This document shows, piece after piece, positions 8,501 through 17,995 of a stretch of 64,000 nt of DNA. Each line of letters begins with the position of its first letter. Position 1 is the first letter of the stretch. The DNA is from Cryobacterium ruanii. GTDB taxonomy: Bacteria; Actinomycetota; Actinomycetes; Actinomycetales; Microbacteriaceae. Where the stretch lies: positions 124,001-188,000 of the forward strand of contig NZ_SOHK01000015.1 of NCBI RefSeq assembly GCF_004404055.1, given 5' to 3'. A program made the position numbers and the translations under genes. A model generated the notes under the pieces. It made no database searches. It was not told the DNA's origin and worked only from the letters and a program-made list of their open reading frames with translations.

Positions 8501-9345
8501 ATGACGACCCTGAGCGATGCCATTGTGACCTTCGACGAAGTCGAGCTCTGCGTCGAGATGTACGGAGAGCAACGTGACCCTCCCGTGCTTCTGATCGCCG
8601 GGATGTCAGCCTCCATGCTGTGGTGGCCGGCCGAGGTCTGCGAGGCGATCGCATCCTCTGGGTTCTTCGTGATCCGTTACGACCAGCGGGACACCGGCCG
8701 GTCGACGAGTTTTCCACGCGGGCGCCCCGGCTACTCCACCCACGATTGGCGGCCGATGCCTTGCGTATCTGCGACTCGCTCGGTCTACGTTCCACGCACG
8801 TGATCGGCCACTCCCTGGGATCAGGGATCGCCACTATTCTGGCCATCGACCACCCCGACCGGTTGCGCTCTCTGACATTGATGGGGGCAACCACCGGGGC
8901 GCCAGACCTTCCTTCCGGAACCGGTACCTTTCCCGTTCTCCCTGATGATCTCGAATCGAGAGTGGCCGCTATTGATTACCTCCTCGAGGACACTCGCGCC
9001 TGCGATGGCCTATCACCCCGATTCGACGAGGATCGAATCCGCCAGTTCATCATTAGCGACGTAGATCGAGCCGACGATATCGCCGCCACAATCTCCAATC
9101 CCCCTGCCATGGAGTTCACACACCCCAGACACGGCGACCTCGGTACCGTGTCGGTCCCGTCCCTCGTCATGCACGGCGAAATGGACTCAATTTTTCCGGT
9201 GGCTCACGGCGAGGCCGTCGCACGTTTGATACCCGATGCCGCATTCGTGATGCTTCCCGGCGCCGGGCACACGTTACTCACCGCCGATCAGAAAGATTTT
9301 ACCAACCCCCTCATCCGCCACCTCCGGGCGGCCGAGCTTCGCTGA
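8501..9345 (+). pseudogene. alpha/beta hydrolase, broken by a single frameshift
   Basis: An alpha/beta-hydrolase of the RdmC-like esterase type split between two frames. The first part, from the ATG at 8501, reads PPVLLIAGMSASMLWWP and VIRYDQRDTGRSTSF, then runs out of frame. The second frame picks up exactly at LAADALRICDSLGL and carries the nucleophile elbow GHSLGSG, the acid region MHGEMDSIFP and the catalytic histidine in GAGHTLL. The switch is at about 8745-8749, where one T seems lost from a T-run (CACGATTGGCG where CACGATTTGGCG would restore the frame). With the base restored the product would be about 281 residues with a complete triad. It may be a recent mutation or a sequencing error. 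Confidence 0.75.
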
Positions 9346-9397
9346 TAGGGGCGGTCTGGATTGCGAGTACTGCAACTGATCACGTCATGGCTAGGGG

Positions 9398-10180
9398 TTA
9401 GGCTCTCAGCTTCGTAGCGGCCGCCCTGCGGCGGCGGCGTTCTGTCTCGACGACGGCAGCCTCGGCCGGGGTTGGCGCGGTCCCGCCGAGATGCGCGGGC
9501 TGCCACCAGTGGCCGGCGCCCGACACCGGGTACTCTGCCTGCACCGCGTCGACGAGCTGCTGCAGGGTGTCGTGGAGCCGCAGCGTCGTTGCCGCGACGT
9601 CGCGGTCTGCCGGGGCGGTGGCATCCGCTGAAAAAGGCTGACCAAAGCGGATGCTCACCGGCACGCCGAACCGCTCCCGCAGCTTTGACCGGTGGTTCTT
9701 GGTCATGAGACGGTGCCCGCCCCACACGGCGACCGGGATGATCGGCACGTTCGCGGCCTGCGCCATGCGCACCGCACCGGTCTTGAGTTCGCGTACGGTG
9801 AACGAGGCATTGACGCCGCCTTCGGGGAACACGCCGAGCAGTTCACCAATGCGCAGAGCCGCCACGGCCTCGGCGTAGGCCTCCCCGCCGCTCTCCATAT
9901 CGACCGAAATGTGTTTCATTCCGCGCAGCAGCGTGCCCAGTAGCGGCTGGTCGAAGGCACCCTTCTTGGCCATGAAGCGGATGCGCCGGCGGTTGTGCAG
10001 CCAGGTGACCCACTCGACCAGGGCGAAGTCTAGGTAGCCGAAGTGGGTGATGGCAAGCACAGCGCCGCCGGTGGCCGGCAGCTGCGGGAGCCCGGTGGTG
10101 GTCTGGCGCACCCGGAGCAGTCCGAACAGGGTGCGCCCGGCGCCGATAGCGGTCGAGTAGATCGGCTCACGCTTGTGCAT
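9398..10180 (-). CDS. 1-acyl-glycerol-3-phosphate acyltransferase-like protein (PlsC family)
   Basis: A 260-residue acyltransferase of the LPLAT/PlsC family, which transfers a fatty acyl chain to lysophosphatidate or a related acceptor at the membrane. The HX4D catalytic motif is HFGYLD in AITHFGYLDFALVEW, and the acceptor-binding glycine motif is GVFPEGGVNAS. Motif IV lies at VPIIPVAVWGG. The C-terminus after residue 200 is variable and basic. A second PlsC-like gene occurs at 41.8 kb, so the two probably differ in substrate. A TAGGCT hexamer stands six bases before the ATG, so the message is probably leaderless. Confidence 0.9.
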   Translation of the reverse strand: MHKREPIYSTAIGAGRTLFGLLRVRQTTTGLPQLPATGGAVLAITHFGYLDFALVEWVTWLHNRRRIRFMAKKGAFDQPLLGTLLRGMKHISVDMESGGEAYAEAVAALRIGELLGVFPEGGVNASFTVRELKTGAVRMAQAANVPIIPVAVWGGHRLMTKNHRSKLRERFGVPVSIRFGQPFSADATAPADRDVAATTLRLHDTLQQLVDAVQAEYPVSGAGHWWQPAHLGGTAPTPAEAAVVETERRRRRAAATKLRA

Positions 10181-10186
10181 GGTTCC

Positions 10187-10192
10187 AGCCTA
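10187..10192 (-). promoter_or_regulatory. -10 element of a likely leaderless promoter (PlsC-like gene)
   Basis: On the minus strand TAGGCT is followed by GGAACC and the ATG at 10178-10180, the same six-base spacing as other leaderless candidates here. Confidence 0.5.
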
Positions 10193-10234
10193 GGCGGGCA
10201 TCCTGTCAGTGCACTGCGGTCCGTGCAGACGAGT

Positions 10235-13200
10235 TCAGGTGAGGCAGCTGGGGCCGAGAATGCTTTTGAGCTCGCCGAACAGGTCGGCGCTCACCTTCAC
10301 CCGGTGCGGCAGCTCGAACACCCGCGCCACATCACCCTTGACCAGTTTGAGTCGTACCTCGGCATCGCCGGCATGGCGCTTGAGGATCTCGCCGAGCGCA
10401 CTCACCGTGTCGGTGGTCGCGCGGGCCTCCCCCACCGTGATCGAGACCGTGCTCTGGTCTGAACCCTGGCCGAGTTCCGGCTGGAACACGCTGAACGCGT
10501 GCAGGTTCATTCCGTCGTCGCGCAGGCTGACCCGACCGCGCACGACCACGACCGAGTCGCTGATCAGTTCGGGCGCGAACTCGAGGTAGGCCTTGCCCAT
10601 GAACATCGCGGTGATCTCACCGCCGAAGTCCTCGACCTGGATCATGCCGTACTGGTTGCCCGATTTCTTGGCGATGCGGTGCTGCACGCTCGTGATCAGG
10701 CCGGCCACGGTCACCGTGTCGCCGTCTTCGGTCGACTCGGACGCGATCAGGTCAGCGATCGTGGTGCTGGCGTGCTTGGCAAGCGGTATTTCCAGCCCGG
10801 CGAGCGGATGGTCGGACACGTACAGTCCGAGCATGTCGCGTTCGTAGGCGAGCTTCTCCTTCTTGCTCCATTCGGGCCGGTCTGGCACCTGCTCGGTGTC
10901 CTGCGGTTCGTCGAACAGGCTGTCGAAGTCGAACCCGACATTGCCGTTGCTCTCCTCCCGCTTGATCTTGACGGCCGATTCGACCGCCGATTCATGAATC
11001 TCGACCATGCCGCGCCGGGTCGCGCCGAGCGAGTCGAACGCCCCGGCCTTGACGAGCGATTCGATCGTGCGCTTGTTGGCGACTTGCAGCGGCACCTTGC
11101 GGAGAAAATCGTGGAATGACTCGAATCGTCCCTTCTCCTCACGCGCGCCGCGAATGGCTTCGACCACGTTGAAACCGACGTTGCGCACAGCGCCCAGACC
11201 AAAGCGGATGTCGGTGCCCACCGCGGCGAAGAACCCGATCGACTCGTTAACGTCGGGCGCCAGCACCTGGATGCCCATGCGGCGGCACTCGTTGAGGTAG
11301 AGCGCAAGTTTGTCCCGGGAGTCCCCGACGCTCGTGAGCAGGGCCGCCATGTATTCGGCCGGGTAGACGGCCTTGAGATAAGCGGTCCAGTAGGAGAGCA
11401 CGCCGTAGGCGGCCGAGTGCGCCTTGTTGAAGGCGTAGTCGGAGAACGGCAGCAGGATGTTCCAGACCGTGGTGACAGCGTCCATGGAGTAGCCGCGGTC
11501 CTGCATGCCCTTCGAGAAGCCCTCGAACTGCTTGTCCAGCTCGGACTTCTTCTTCTTACCCATGGCGCGGCGCAGCAGGTCAGCTTCACCGAGCGTGAAG
11601 CCGGCGAGTACCTGCGCGATCGACATGACCTGCTCCTGGTACACGATCAGGCCGTAGGTGGTGCCGATGACGTCCCTGAGGGGCTCTTCGAGCTCCTTGT
11701 GGATGGGCATGATCTCCTGCACACCGGTCTTGCGCAGCGCGTAGTTAGTGTGCGAGTTGGCACCCATGGGCCCCGGACGGTATAGGGCGATGACGGCGGA
11801 GATGTCTTCGAAGTTGTCGGGCTTCATCAGCCGAAGTAGGGCGCGCATCGGCCCGCCGTCGAGCTGGAACACGCCGAGAGTGTCGCCGCGGGCGAGCAGT
11901 TCGTAGGCGGCGGGGTCTTCGAGCCCGAGGTCTTCGAGCACGGGCCGGTGACCGCGATTGACGGCTATGTTATCGAGGGTGTCGTCGATGATGGTGAGGT
12001 TGCGCAGCCCCAGGAAGTCCATCTTGATCAGTCCGAGGGCTTCGGAAGCCGGGTAATCAAATTGCGTTACGACCTGACCATCCGCTTCACGCTTCATGAT
12101 CGGAATGATGTCGATCAGGGGGTCGCTCGACATGATCACGCCGGCGGCGTGCACGCCCCACTGACGTTTCAGGTTTTCGAGGCCGAGGGCGGTGTCGAAG
12201 ACGGTGCGGGCTTCGGGGTCGCTCTCGATGACAGCGCGAAAATCGGCTGCCTCGCGGTAACGCGGGTGGTCCTTGTCGAACATGCCGGTGAGCGGCACGT
12301 CCTTGCCCATGATGGCCGGCGGCATGGCCTTGGTGAGTTTGTCACCCATGCCGAACGGAAAGCCGAGCACGCGGGAGGCGTCTTTCAGGGCCTGCTTGGC
12401 TTTGATCGTGCCGTAGGTGACGATCTGGGCGACGCGTTCCTCACCGTACTTCTCGGTGACGTACTTAATGACCTCGCCGCGGCGACGCTCGTCGAAGTCG
12501 ACGTCGAAGTCGGGCATGGAGACGCGGTCGGGGTTTAGGAATCGTTCGAAGATGAGCCCGTGCACGAGCGGGTCGAGGTCGGTGATGCCCATCGCGTAGG
12601 CGACCATCGAGCCGGCGCCCGAGCCGCGGCCGGGGCCGACGCGGATGCCCTGCTGCTTAGACCACATGATGAAGTCGGCGACGACGAGAAAGTAGCCGGG
12701 AAACCCCATCTGCACGATGATCCCGATTTCGTAGTCGGCACGCTTGCGCACGTCGTCGGGGATGCCCTTCGGGTAGCGTTTGGCCAGCCCGATCTCGTTC
12801 TCCTTGATGAACCAGCTCTCCTCGTTCTCGCCCTCCGGGCAGGGAAAGCGGGGCATGTAGTTGGCTTTGGTATTGAATTCCACCTCGCAGCGCTCGGCGA
12901 TGAGCAGCGTATTGTCGCAGGATTCGGGGTGGTCGCGAAACAAGTGCCGCATCTGAGCGGCAGTCTTGAGGTAGAACTCGTTGGAGTCGAACTTGAACCG
13001 GTTCGGGTCATCGAGGGTCGACGCCGACTGCACGCACAGCAGGGCGGCGTGGGCGGTGGCGTCGTGCGCGTGGGTGTAGTGCAGGTCGTTGCTGGCCAGC
13101 AGCGGCAGGTCGAGTTCCTTGGCGAGCTTGAGCAGGTCGGTCATGGTGCGGCGTTCGATGTCGATGCCGTGGTCCATGATCTCGCAGAAGAAGTTCTCCT

Positions 13201-13765
13201 TACCGAAGATGTCCTGAAAATCACCGGCGGCTTTCTTCGCCTCCGCGTACTGACCGAGGCGCAGGCGGGTCTGCACTTCGCCACCGACGCAGCCGGTCGT
13301 TCCGATCAGGCCCTTCGAGTACTGGCTGAGCAGTTCGCGGTCCATGCGCGGTTTGAAGTAGTAGCCCTCGAGGCTCGCCTTCGAAGAGAGCCGGAACAGG
13401 TTGTGCATGCCCGCGGTGTTCTCGGAGAGCAGCGTCATGTGGGTGTACGAGCCGGCTCCACCGACGTCGTCACGGTTCTGCCCGCTCGTACCCCAGCGCA
13501 CCCGGGTCTTGTCGCGGCGATCGGTGCCGGGGGTGATGTACGCCTCCGTGCCGATGATGGGTTTGATGCCGGCGTCGGTTGCGCTCTTCCAGAAGTCGAA
13601 GGCACCGAACACGTTGCCGTGGTCGGTGATCGCAACCGCCGGCATCCCCTGCTCGACCGCAGCTTTGATCAAGGGTTTCACCCGTGCCGCACCGTCCAGC
13701 ATGGAATATTCGCTGTGCACGTGCAGGTGCACGAACGAATCGGTGGCGGTGACCGGGTTACTCAC
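10235..13765 (-). CDS. dnaE: DNA polymerase III subunit alpha
   Basis: The 1176-residue replicative polymerase. The PHP domain starts at residue 12 (HLHVHSEYSMLDG). The polymerase core follows with GPGRGSGAGSMVAYAMGITD and the catalytic aspartates in MPDFDVDFDERRR. The helix-hairpin-helix region and an OB-fold domain (DTVTVAGLITSVQHRIAKKS) come near the C-terminus. Length and domain order match DnaE1 of actinobacteria. The GTG start at 13763-13765 is preceded by GGAG five bases away. It follows rluD by 45 bp and may share the end of the long dcw transcript. Confidence 0.98.
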   Translation of the reverse strand: MSNPVTATDSFVHLHVHSEYSMLDGAARVKPLIKAAVEQGMPAVAITDHGNVFGAFDFWKSATDAGIKPIIGTEAYITPGTDRRDKTRVRWGTSGQNRDDVGGAGSYTHMTLLSENTAGMHNLFRLSSKASLEGYYFKPRMDRELLSQYSKGLIGTTGCVGGEVQTRLRLGQYAEAKKAAGDFQDIFGKENFFCEIMDHGIDIERRTMTDLLKLAKELDLPLLASNDLHYTHAHDATAHAALLCVQSASTLDDPNRFKFDSNEFYLKTAAQMRHLFRDHPESCDNTLLIAERCEVEFNTKANYMPRFPCPEGENEESWFIKENEIGLAKRYPKGIPDDVRKRADYEIGIIVQMGFPGYFLVVADFIMWSKQQGIRVGPGRGSGAGSMVAYAMGITDLDPLVHGLIFERFLNPDRVSMPDFDVDFDERRRGEVIKYVTEKYGEERVAQIVTYGTIKAKQALKDASRVLGFPFGMGDKLTKAMPPAIMGKDVPLTGMFDKDHPRYREAADFRAVIESDPEARTVFDTALGLENLKRQWGVHAAGVIMSSDPLIDIIPIMKREADGQVVTQFDYPASEALGLIKMDFLGLRNLTIIDDTLDNIAVNRGHRPVLEDLGLEDPAAYELLARGDTLGVFQLDGGPMRALLRLMKPDNFEDISAVIALYRPGPMGANSHTNYALRKTGVQEIMPIHKELEEPLRDVIGTTYGLIVYQEQVMSIAQVLAGFTLGEADLLRRAMGKKKKSELDKQFEGFSKGMQDRGYSMDAVTTVWNILLPFSDYAFNKAHSAAYGVLSYWTAYLKAVYPAEYMAALLTSVGDSRDKLALYLNECRRMGIQVLAPDVNESIGFFAAVGTDIRFGLGAVRNVGFNVVEAIRGAREEKGRFESFHDFLRKVPLQVANKRTIESLVKAGAFDSLGATRRGMVEIHESAVESAVKIKREESNGNVGFDFDSLFDEPQDTEQVPDRPEWSKKEKLAYERDMLGLYVSDHPLAGLEIPLAKHASTTIADLIASESTEDGDTVTVAGLITSVQHRIAKKSGNQYGMIQVEDFGGEITAMFMGKAYLEFAPELISDSVVVVRGRVSLRDDGMNLHAFSVFQPELGQGSDQSTVSITVGEARATTDTVSALGEILKRHAGDAEVRLKLVKGDVARVFELPHRVKVSADLFGELKSILGPSCLT

Positions 13766-13810
13766 AATGACTCCGACGATTTGATGGAACGGTTAGGGAC
13801 GAGCCACGGG

Positions 13811-14761
13811 TCAGTCTCCGCGCAGCACTGCCAGAGCGTGGTTGAGGTCGGCCGGGTAGTCGGCGTTGTAGGTGACCCATGCGTGGGTGTCCGGGTGGGT
13901 GAAGGCCAGCTGCTTCGCGTGCAGCCATTGGCGTTTCAGTCCGAGCCGGGCTGTGATCGACGGATCGGCGCCGTACATGGCGTCGCCGACACACGGATGC
14001 CGCTGCGCGGTCATGTGCACCCGGATCTGGTGGGTTCGCCCGGTCTCCAGGTGCACCTCGAGCAGCGAGGCGGAGGGGAAGGCTTCAAGGGTCTCGTAGT
14101 GGGTGATCGAATGCTTGCCGTCGGCCATGACCGCGAATTTCCAGTCCGACCGCGGATGGCGGCCGATCGGTGCGTCGATGGTTCCGGTGAGCGGGTCAGG
14201 GTGCCCCTGCACGACGGCGTGGTAGATCTTCTCCACCTCCCGGTCGTGGAACGCCTTCTTGAGCGCGACATAGGCCGTTTCCGACTTGGCTACGACCATA
14301 AGGCCGCTTGTTCCCACATCGAGGCGGTGCACGATGCCGGCACGTTCGGCAGCGCCCGAGGTGGCGATGCGGTAGCCGGCGGCCGCGAGGGCGCCGGGAA
14401 CGGTCGGTCCGGTCCAGCCGACGCTCGGGTGGGCGGCGACGCCAGCGGGCTTGTTGATGACGACGATGCTCTCGTCGTCGTGCACGACGGTGAGGTCGGG
14501 TACGGCGATGGGGATGATGCGCACCGGCTGTTTGGGTTGCCAGGTCACTTCGATCCAGCTGCCGGCCCGCAACCGGTCGGACTTGCCGACAACGGTGCCG
14601 TCGAGCACGACGCCGCCGGCCTCGGAGACTTCGGCGGCGAAGCTGCGGGAGAAGCCGAACAGCTTGGCCAGTCCGGCATCGACGCGCACGCCCTCCAGGC
14701 CGTCCGGGAGCGGAAGCGATCTCCGTTCCGGTGGCGTGCTCAGATCGAGCGAACCGGTCAC
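13811..14761 (-). CDS. rluD: ribosomal large subunit pseudouridine synthase, RluD-like
   Basis: A 316-residue RluA-family pseudouridine synthase. An N-terminal S4 domain ([20 protein letters not shown], then [14 protein letters not shown]) precedes the catalytic domain with [16 protein letters not shown], where the Asp is the catalytic residue, and [11 protein letters not shown]4 plus catalytic domain fits the RluD branch that modifies helix 69 of 23S rRNA; exact target positions are inferred from the family. The GTG start overlaps the lspA stop (GTGA), so translation is probably coupled. lspA-rluD adjacency is common in bacteria. Confidence 0.93.
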   Translation of the reverse strand: MTGSLDLSTPPERRSLPLPDGLEGVRVDAGLAKLFGFSRSFAAEVSEAGGVVLDGTVVGKSDRLRAGSWIEVTWQPKQPVRIIPIAVPDLTVVHDDESIVVINKPAGVAAHPSVGWTGPTVPGALAAAGYRIATSGAAERAGIVHRLDVGTSGLMVVAKSETAYVALKKAFHDREVEKIYHAVVQGHPDPLTGTIDAPIGRHPRSDWKFAVMADGKHSITHYETLEAFPSASLLEVHLETGRTHQIRVHMTAQRHPCVGDAMYGADPSITARLGLKRQWLHAKQLAFTHPDTHAWVTYNADYPADLNHALAVLRGD

Positions 14762-15546
14762 GGCCGGGCCTCGGCCCCGGGGGCCGGTCGGTCGCGGGTC
14801 AGGGGGTCGCGGGTCTTGGTATCGGGGCTCACAGCATCCGTTTGATGAAGGGGAATTTCGAGTGGCACGGCAGTTTCGACAAGCACAGCAGTTTCGATAG
14901 GCACTGCAGTTTCGACAAGCACAGCAGTTTCGATAGGCACTGCAGTTTCGACAAGCACAGCAGTTTCGATTGGCATTGCAGTTTCGATAGGCACTGCAGT
15001 TTCGTCAGGCACTGCGGCGGTCTTGTTGACAGCCACGACCTTGTTTCCATCGAGGCCGATGCCGCGGATGGTCAGGATCATGAAGATGGCCATGCTTGTG
15101 ACGATGGCCATATCGGCGACATTGTAGATTGCCGGCAACAGCCAGGGGGTCGAGATGAAGTCGACCACGTGCCCCACGCCGAAGCCGGGTTCACGCAGCA
15201 ATCGGTCGGTCAGATTACCGAGCACACCGCCGAGGAGCAGTCCGAAGACGAAACCCCAGGCCAGTGAGCGGATGCGGCGGGCGAACCAAAAGATGAACAC
15301 CACGACGGCGGCGGCGATGATCGAGAAGATCCAGGTGGAGCCGCTCGCTAGGGAGAACGCCGCGCCCGGGTTCCGAACGAAATGCAGTTGCAGCAGGTCG
15401 TTCAGAACCCGAATCACGGAACCCTCGGTCATCGAAGCGACAACGAGGTACTTGCTGTATTGATCGAGCGCGTAAATGCCCAGCGCGACGAGGGCTAGAA
15501 CGATAAGCGCTCGCCAACGCTTCTTCGTTCGTGCCCTAGGCTCCAA
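14758..15546 (-). CDS. lspA: lipoprotein signal peptidase with repeat-rich C-terminal tail
   Basis: Signal peptidase II, the membrane aspartyl protease that cleaves prolipoproteins ahead of the lipidated cysteine. The core (residues 12-165) has four membrane segments and all signature stretches: [26 protein letters not shown] with catalytic Asp114, VDFI and YNVADMAI with catalytic Asp145. The usual length is 160-170 residues; this one continues to 262. Residues from about 180 are a tandem [12 protein letters not shown] hexapeptide array coded by an 18-bp DNA repeat, then a charged, proline-rich end. The tail should be cytoplasmic. The start is TTG at 15544-15546, overlapping the end of divIVA by 11 bases; no better start is visible. 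Confidence 0.93.
   Translation of the reverse strand: MEPRARTKKRWRALIVLALVALGIYALDQYSKYLVVASMTEGSVIRVLNDLLQLHFVRNPGAAFSLASGSTWIFSIIAAAVVVFIFWFARRIRSLAWGFVFGLLLGGVLGNLTDRLLREPGFGVGHVVDFISTPWLLPAIYNVADMAIVTSMAIFMILTIRGIGLDGNKVVAVNKTAAVPDETAVPIETAMPIETAVLVETAVPIETAVLVETAVPIETAVLVETAVPLEIPLHQTDAVSPDTKTRDPLTRDRPAPGAEARP
14853..15014. repeat. 18-bp minisatellite inside the 3' end of lspA
   Basis: Eight near-identical 18-bp units from 14871 (CAGTTTCGACAAGCACAG alternating with CAGTTTCGATAGGCACTG) plus one degenerate unit at 14853-14870. The period is a multiple of three, so copy changes keep the lspA frame and add or remove six residues. Units differ at three to five bases, and the two main types alternate, suggesting that duplication of a 36-bp pair took part in the expansion. 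Confidence 0.95.
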
Positions 15547-16159
15547 AGCCCTGGAAGCTGGGCTTCGGCGCGTTGGCGTCAGCCGGGGAGCCGACCGAGC
15601 TCGCGTCGAGGTCGTGCAGCTGACCCTCGATGTAGCTCTTGAGCTTCAATCGGTATTCGCGCTCGAATGTACGCAACTCGTCGATCTTGCCTTCGAGGGT
15701 GAAACGCTCTTGGTCGAGCTTCTGCAGCTGGATACGCTGCTGGGTCTCGGCTTCAGCGATGACGCGAGCCGCAGTGGCGTGCCCTTCCGCGATCAGGGTG
15801 TCGCGCTTGTCGGCGCCTTCCTTGACGTGCTCTTCGTGCAGGCGGCGAGCCAGCTGCAGCAGGTTGGTCGTACCGGCCGTCTCGTCGATCGGTGTGGCGG
15901 CGACAGCTGCGATCGTAGCGGCGACGACGGGTTCGACGACGACCGGCTCGGACGAAATGGCGACGGCCGGCTCGGACTCGGCGGCGGGGGCAGGAGCGCC
16001 GCCGACCTGGCCGCGCAGTTCTTCGTTCTCCTTGGTCAGGCGACGCAGTTCGACGACGACCTCGTCGAGAAAGTCATCGACCTCGTCCTGGTCGTATCCC
16101 TCACGGAACTTGGTCGACTGGAACCTTTTGTTGACTACATCTTCCGGAGTTAGCGCCAT
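15536..16159 (-). CDS. divIVA: DivIVA (Wag31) polar growth protein
   Basis: A 207-residue cytoplasmic coiled-coil protein that marks the cell poles and guides polar wall synthesis in actinobacteria. The N-terminal membrane-binding DivIVA domain is clear: MALTPEDVVNKRFQSTKFRE, GYDQDEVDDFLDEVV. A first coiled coil (ELRRLTKENEELRGQV) is followed by an alanine/valine-rich linker (about residues 45-90) and a second coiled coil (IAEAETQQRIQLQKLDQERF onward). The C-terminus ends in a short flexible segment. A ribosome site (GGAAAG) precedes the ATG. Position between yggT and lspA is the usual one. Confidence 0.96.
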   Translation of the reverse strand: MALTPEDVVNKRFQSTKFREGYDQDEVDDFLDEVVVELRRLTKENEELRGQVGGAPAPAAESEPAVAISSEPVVVEPVVAATIAAVAATPIDETAGTTNLLQLARRLHEEHVKEGADKRDTLIAEGHATAARVIAEAETQQRIQLQKLDQERFTLEGKIDELRTFEREYRLKLKSYIEGQLHDLDASSVGSPADANAPKPSFQGFGA

Positions 16160-16311
16160 GGCTTTCCACCCTCAAAACTTGAATTTATTGTGAACATTTG
16201 ACTGACTTGAGCCGATGAGTGACTCAGGTACTGGATTGACTACGGGCTGCCGACGAGCGAGTACAGCTCGAGACGGGCCATCCGACAAGGATACATGCCC
16301 CGGTTGGACGA

Positions 16312-16605
16312 TTACAGTAAGCCCGACAAGGACATACCTACGATGCAGCAAAGCATCGTCAGCGTGAAGCCGAAATCCAAAGCGATGGGCCCGATGCGAA
16401 GCGGCGGGACCAGGCGGCGGAAGAAACGTACCGGCGGATCGGTCAGTGTATAGACCAGTTCAACACCAACGAGCAGGACGCCCTGAGGACGCCATGCCCG
16501 GTTGACTCCGCGCACGAGATCGATGATGAATCGACCCCACAGCACGAGGAAATACATGAAGAACAGGAAATAGAGAAGATTCCCCAGGATCGGTATACCA
16601 GTCAC
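16312..16605 (-). CDS. YggT family membrane protein
   Basis: A 97-residue membrane protein with two hydrophobic segments, one at the N-terminus (LLYFLFFMYFLVLWGRFI) and one at the C-terminus (FTLTMLCCIVGMSL), around the conserved YggT region LTDPPVRFFRRLVPPLRIG. The family is fixed next to sepF and divIVA in Gram-positive dcw clusters and is linked to division and osmotic tolerance; its biochemical role is not established. The start is GTG at 16603-16605, eight bases after the sepF stop. A 152-bp gap without genes separates it from divIVA and may hold the divIVA promoter. Confidence 0.92.
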   Translation of the reverse strand: MTGIPILGNLLYFLFFMYFLVLWGRFIIDLVRGVNRAWRPQGVLLVGVELVYTLTDPPVRFFRRLVPPLRIGPIALDFGFTLTMLCCIVGMSLSGLL

Positions 16606-16613
16606 ACCTAAGT

Positions 16614-17165
16614 CTAGCCTTGCGCGAAGAAGGAGCTGTCCTCAGCGCCCTCTTCGGTGGTGCTGTCGCCGGAGACGACGACGTGGGATGGTGAGAGCAG
16701 GAAGACCTTGGCGGTGACGCGCTCGATCTTGCCGTACAGGCCCTGTGACAGGCCGCTCGCGAAGTCGATGAGGCGGCGAGCATCCCCGTCGCTCATCTGC
16801 GACAGGTTGATGATGACCGGGATTCCTTCGCGGAAGGATTCGGCGATGACCTGGGCGTCCTTGTAGGCGCGCGGGTGAACCGTGAGGATTTCATTCATTT
16901 CAGACGCAGCCACATCCTGGGGGGTCGAAGTCTTTCGCAGCGGGGTCACCGGCGCTCGCCCAACATGGTTCTGGGCCGCGTTGGAGTGGGCGACACTGTC
17001 GTGTCCGCGTGTCGGAACGGCACTGACATGGGTGGTGGAGCCGTGGGTGGCAGCACCGTTGGTATTGGAAGCACCGTTGTTGGAAGCACCGGCCGGGGCC
17101 TGGTACTCCAGCTCTTCGTCTGCCAGACCCAGATAGACCATGGTTTTCTTGAGCGGGTTGGACAT
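16614..17165 (-). CDS. sepF: cell division protein SepF
   Basis: A 183-residue FtsZ-anchoring protein. In actinobacteria, which lack FtsA, SepF tethers FtsZ to the membrane. The N-terminal [18 protein letters not shown] can act as the amphipathic membrane helix, followed by a long linker rich in Asn, Gly, Ser, Thr and His (about residues 25-75), then the conserved beta-sandwich: [47 protein letters not shown] and [15 protein letters not shown] ribosome site stands six bases before the ATG. It sits between yggS and yggT. Confidence 0.96.
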   Translation of the reverse strand: MSNPLKKTMVYLGLADEELEYQAPAGASNNGASNTNGAATHGSTTHVSAVPTRGHDSVAHSNAAQNHVGRAPVTPLRKTSTPQDVAASEMNEILTVHPRAYKDAQVIAESFREGIPVIINLSQMSDGDARRLIDFASGLSQGLYGKIERVTAKVFLLSPSHVVVSGDSTTEEGAEDSSFFAQG

Positions 17166-17197
17166 GTCGACCTCCGTGTTGGTTTGCTATTTCGAGA

Positions 17198-17911
17198 TTA
17201 ACCGAGCACCGGGCGATTGCCGGTGATTGCGGTGCCAATTCTTAGGTGTGTCGCCCCTTCGAGCACGGCCGCCGCATAGTCCTGGCTCATGCCCATGGAC
17301 AGTGCGATGGCGGCCGGGGCCTGCGTACGAATCTGCTCGCTGAGTTCGCGCACCCGTGCGAAGGCCCGGCGCGGTTCCTCCGCGAGCGGGGCCACGGCCA
17401 TGAGGCCGAGCAGACGCAGCCCGGGAGCAGCCAGAACGGTGTCGACGAGCGCCGGCAGGTTCAGCGGATCCACACCGCCGCGCGCCGCGTCATCGGTGAG
17501 ATTCACCTGGATGAAGCAGTCACGGATCGATTCAGCCGAGCCCAGCGCGGTCACAAGTGACTCACGATCAACCGAGTGGATGACATCGGCGTATGCCCGC
17601 ACCTGGCGTGCCTTCTTGCCCTGCACCTGCCCGACGAAGTGCCAGACGAGGTCGAGATCACCGAGCAGCGCCGCCTTGGACTGCGCCTCCTGGTGCCGGT
17701 TCTCCCCCATGTTGCGCTCGCCGAGCGCGTACAACTCTTCGATCAGAGCCACGGGATGAAATTTGGTGACCACGATCGTGGTGATGCCGGCCGGATCACG
17801 ATCGGCCAAACGTGCGGCGTCGATGATGCCGGCGCGCACGCCGTGCAGCCGGGCGGCGAGGTCATCGGGAACCATGCCGGACGGTTCTGCGTCGGGAGAT
17901 ACCATTCTCAT
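17198..17911 (-). CDS. yggS: YggS family pyridoxal phosphate homeostasis protein
   Basis: A 237-residue PLP-binding barrel protein. YggS/PROSC proteins carry pyridoxal phosphate without a known enzymatic reaction and help control vitamin B6 and amino-acid pools. The PLP lysine is in TTIVVTKFHPVALIEEL, followed by GERNMGENRHQEAQSK, WHFVGQVQGKKAR, HSVDRESL and the C-terminal phosphate-binding segment LSMGMSQDYAAAVLEGATH. Its place between ftsZ and sepF is conserved in Gram-positives. The start is the ATG at 17909-17911; a second ATG two codons on is also possible. Confidence 0.94.
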   Translation of the reverse strand: MRMVSPDAEPSGMVPDDLAARLHGVRAGIIDAARLADRDPAGITTIVVTKFHPVALIEELYALGERNMGENRHQEAQSKAALLGDLDLVWHFVGQVQGKKARQVRAYADVIHSVDRESLVTALGSAESIRDCFIQVNLTDDAARGGVDPLNLPALVDTVLAAPGLRLLGLMAVAPLAEEPRRAFARVRELSEQIRTQAPAAIALSMGMSQDYAAAVLEGATHLRIGTAITGNRPVLG

Positions 17912-17995
17912 GCTGCTCTGTTCGTTGCGTGCGGAGAAATTGCGACATCCCGAGGCCGTACGACTGGCGTCGGCCCCGGGACAAGTGGATCGCTT

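Noticed and set aside
12560-14845. Very long plus-strand open frame (761 codons) opposite dnaE and rluD
   Set aside because: It is the antisense of two highly conserved genes; its His/Gly/Val/Asp-rich composition is typical of shadow frames at this GC content.
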